DNA of 7,646 nucleotides, from the NCBI GenBank assembly GCA_016199015.1, contig JACQHN010000143.1:1-7646 (forward strand), written 5' to 3'. The stretch comes from Nitrospira defluvii. Lineage in GTDB: Bacteria; Nitrospirota; Nitrospiria; Nitrospirales; Nitrospiraceae. Position numbers and translations under genes: made by a program. This document shows positions 6,009 to 7,646 of this stretch, one piece after another. The number at the start of each line of letters is the position of its first letter. The first letter of the stretch is position 1. The notes under the pieces are model-generated. The model saw only the letters and a program-made list of their open reading frames with translations. It had not been told where the DNA came from and did no database searches.

Positions 6009-6037
6009 ATTATGCGGATGGGGAGGAGGAACTGCAA
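6009..6037 (-). promoter_or_regulatory. Possible acs promoter
   Basis: On the minus strand CATAAT (6014-6009) has TTGCAG (6037-6032) 17 bases upstream, giving a leader of roughly 50 bases before the acs ATG. The -10 is good and the -35 is weak. Confidence 0.35.
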
Positions 6038-6115
6038 CCCTTCGCGCTGTGGCGGAGCCTTGTCGAAAAGCGGCGAAGACCGCATGGCGCAAGGTCAGGA
6101 GCGGCCCCGGCTTTC

Positions 6116-6145
6116 TTGACAGTCGGGAGGAGACGAGGGTAGGCT
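6116..6145 (+). promoter_or_regulatory. Possible promoter of the caspase-like gene
   Basis: A perfect TTGACA (6116-6121) is followed after 18 bases by TAGGCT (6140-6145), 33 bases ahead of ATG 6179. The -10 is poor, so this is tentative. It points away from the acs promoter in the same 228-bp intergenic region. Confidence 0.35.
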
Positions 6146-6178
6146 GAACTGGTCGCACTTCACCGGACTCACAGCTCG

Positions 6179-7561
6179 ATGCGCTCGCATTCATCATGCC
6201 GTTTGTGTCGAACCTTCGCATTCCTCTTCGTTCTGTGTGCTGCGGCAAGTTTCGGAGGGTTGTCCGCTGTCCAGGCACAGTTGGGAAAGCCTGAGGGGCT
6301 CTATTACAAGTCGTGGGCCGTGGTCGTCGGTATCGAGAACTATCTCGTGGCGCCGAAAGTTCCGGGCGCATTGGAGAGTGCGCATGCCGTGGCGGCGGCC
6401 TTGCGAGGACTCGGTTTCGACGAAGTGATCGAGCTCCAGGATAAAGACGCGAGCTTCAAGCGTCTGATGCAAATTCTCAACGACTACTTACCGCGCAAAG
6501 TAGGGCGGCAAGATCGTGTCGTGATTTTCTTTGCGGGGCACGCCGGGATTACGCAGGACTTCCAATCCAAAGAACTGGGCTATCTAGTTCCATGGGATGC
6601 CCAGCTTACCAATACAAACAAAACCATCACCTTCGATCACCTCAAAGAGTTCAGCCGGCGGTCCGCCTCCAAGCACATGCTGCTGCTGTTTGACGCCAAC
6701 ATTCGAGGGTGGGAGGTGACCGCACCGCAGCCACTATCCTTGGAGGGCCGGTTGTCGCCGGAAGATGACACGGAAAAGCGCGCGGTCCAAGTCCTGACGG
6801 CTGCCGAGAAAGATGAGACGGTGGGGCACGCTCCCGGAGAGAGCCCATTTGCGACGGCGTTGGTCGCCGGCTTGAAAGGTGCTGCTGACCTCAACAAGAA
6901 TGGGTGGGTCATGGCCAGCGAACTTGCAGCGCATGTGAAGCAGGAGGTGGAGGCCGGCACCAAGGGGGCGCAACATCCGCAGTTCGTTCAATTAGAGGGA
7001 GACGGAGACGTCGTGTTAGTTGAAGGAAAGAAAGGCTTGTTTCTGCTCGGGAGCGAACCGACGAATGAGGCAGACCGCGCCAAGGCCGCGCGCACTCAAT
7101 ATGAACAGGCCTTTGCACTGCTGCAGCAACAGAAGTCGGCAGAAGAGGCCTTGGAACGTCTCAACCGGGCAATTGCGTATGACCCGTCATTCGGAGATGC
7201 GTATGTTCTAAAGAGTTACGTCCGGCTGGAAGTGTTGCCGAACCTGGAGGAGTCGCTGGCGGCGGCGCGCGCGGCCGTGCAGCATGCGCCACAGAACCCG
7301 GATTCGCACTACGCGCTCGCGCTCGTCCTGGAGAAGCAGTCACAGTACCACGATGCCGAACAGGCTATGCAGCAGGCGTTGGCTGTCAATCCGGCCTATG
7401 CGGATGTTTATTACTCCTTGGGCGCCCTGTATGCCGACCACTTGAACGAGCCGCGGAAGTCGGTTGACGCCTTTCGGCGGTATCTCGAATTGGGCGGGCA
7501 GAGTGAGCGTGCGACGCGCGCTGTGCAAGGCAGTCTTCCAGCCGAGAAACCGGCTCCCTAG
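6179..7561 (+). CDS. Exported caspase-like (C14) pseudo-peptidase with TPR repeats
   Basis: This is a 460-aa protein. Residues 1-34 form a Sec signal peptide (CRTFAFLFVLCAAASFGGLS, then AVQAQ). A caspase/peptidase C14 domain spans about 42-282. It opens with SWAVVVGIENY, and the His strand is VVIFFAGHAG (H121). The strand that should end in D-A-C reads LLLFDANIRG, so N174 replaces the catalytic Cys. An EF-hand-like loop DLNKNGWVMASEL (238-250) sits late in the domain. Tetratricopeptide repeats follow from about 300 to 440 (for example AEEALERLNRAIAYDPSFGD and the HDAEQAMQQALAVNPAYADV block). It probably acts in the periplasm as a binding or scaffold protein, not a protease. There is no strong Shine-Dalgarno before ATG 6179, so the start is chosen by the signal peptide. 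It is divergent from acs. Confidence 0.85.
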   Translation: MRSHSSCRLCRTFAFLFVLCAAASFGGLSAVQAQLGKPEGLYYKSWAVVVGIENYLVAPKVPGALESAHAVAAALRGLGFDEVIELQDKDASFKRLMQILNDYLPRKVGRQDRVVIFFAGHAGITQDFQSKELGYLVPWDAQLTNTNKTITFDHLKEFSRRSASKHMLLLFDANIRGWEVTAPQPLSLEGRLSPEDDTEKRAVQVLTAAEKDETVGHAPGESPFATALVAGLKGAADLNKNGWVMASELAAHVKQEVEAGTKGAQHPQFVQLEGDGDVVLVEGKKGLFLLGSEPTNEADRAKAARTQYEQAFALLQQQKSAEEALERLNRAIAYDPSFGDAYVLKSYVRLEVLPNLEESLAAARAAVQHAPQNPDSHYALALVLEKQSQYHDAEQAMQQALAVNPAYADVYYSLGALYADHLNEPRKSVDAFRRYLELGGQSERATRAVQGSLPAEKPAP

Positions 7562-7574
7562 CTCGTATTATTCA

Positions 7575-7646
7575 GTGCGCCGTGCAAAGGCGCTGTGTGT
7601 CTCACAGGTGCAAGTCCTGTCTGGGGAGTTGTCGGGACACCCCAGT
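7575..7646 (+). mobile_element. 5' end of a group II intron, continuing past the window
   Basis: GTGCGCC, the consensus group II 5' boundary, begins at 7575. Three nested or successive stems follow: GCGCC/GGCGC around 7577-7593, ACAGG/CCTGT around an internal TGCAAGT, and CTGGGG/CCCCAG with an inner TGTC/GACA. The word GGTGCAAGTCC resembles the GGTGAAAGTCC element near the start of domain I in bacterial group II introns. The element begins 13 bases after the caspase-like stop and is cut off by the window edge, so the ribozyme core and reverse transcriptase are not visible. The strand is inferred from the boundary motif. Confidence 0.6.

Overview
The window looks like an accessory stretch of a fairly GC-rich bacterial chromosome. 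A Nitrospira-like (Nitrospirota) source is my best guess, from the gene style (acetate-CoA ligase, exported IPT/TIG protein, caspase-TPR protein, many toxin-antitoxin modules). That is inference only; no marker gene is present.

Layout. Positions 17-606 hold an intact higBA toxin-antitoxin pair. Positions 607-1248 hold a small unassigned ORF, then the wreck of a vapBC module: the VapB C-terminus and several frames of VapC are recognisable, but frameshifted and cut off. Positions 1249-1920 encode an unassigned 223-aa protein with a HEPN-type R-N-x4-H motif. Four bases after its stop is a near-textbook integron attC hairpin (1924-1980), so I read it as an integron gene cassette. Positions 1981-2342 carry no convincing gene. 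Positions 2343-3504 are bounded by an exact 42-bp direct repeat and contain a minus-strand phd-like antitoxin and PIN toxin gene pair with its own promoter. The right-hand repeat copy is the 3' end of the next gene, so the module appears to sit at the 3' end of a chromosomal gene with that end duplicated.

From 3463 the character changes to conserved chromosomal genes. There is a minus-strand exported IPT/TIG-domain protein (3463-4005), preceded in the same direction by a full-length AMP-forming acetate-CoA ligase (4061-5950). A 228-bp divergent intergenic region follows. Then comes a plus-strand exported caspase-like/TPR protein (6179-7561) whose catalytic Cys is replaced by Asn. From 7575 to the window end the sequence looks like the 5' end of a group II intron.

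How it fits together. The first 3.5 kb is a mosaic of selfish or defensive modules: two apparently intact toxin-antitoxin pairs, one dead pair and one cassette-borne HEPN candidate. It was inserted beside metabolic and envelope genes, with integron-like and repeat-flanked boundaries. The acs-TIG pair may be co-transcribed. The pseudo-caspase is divergent from it.
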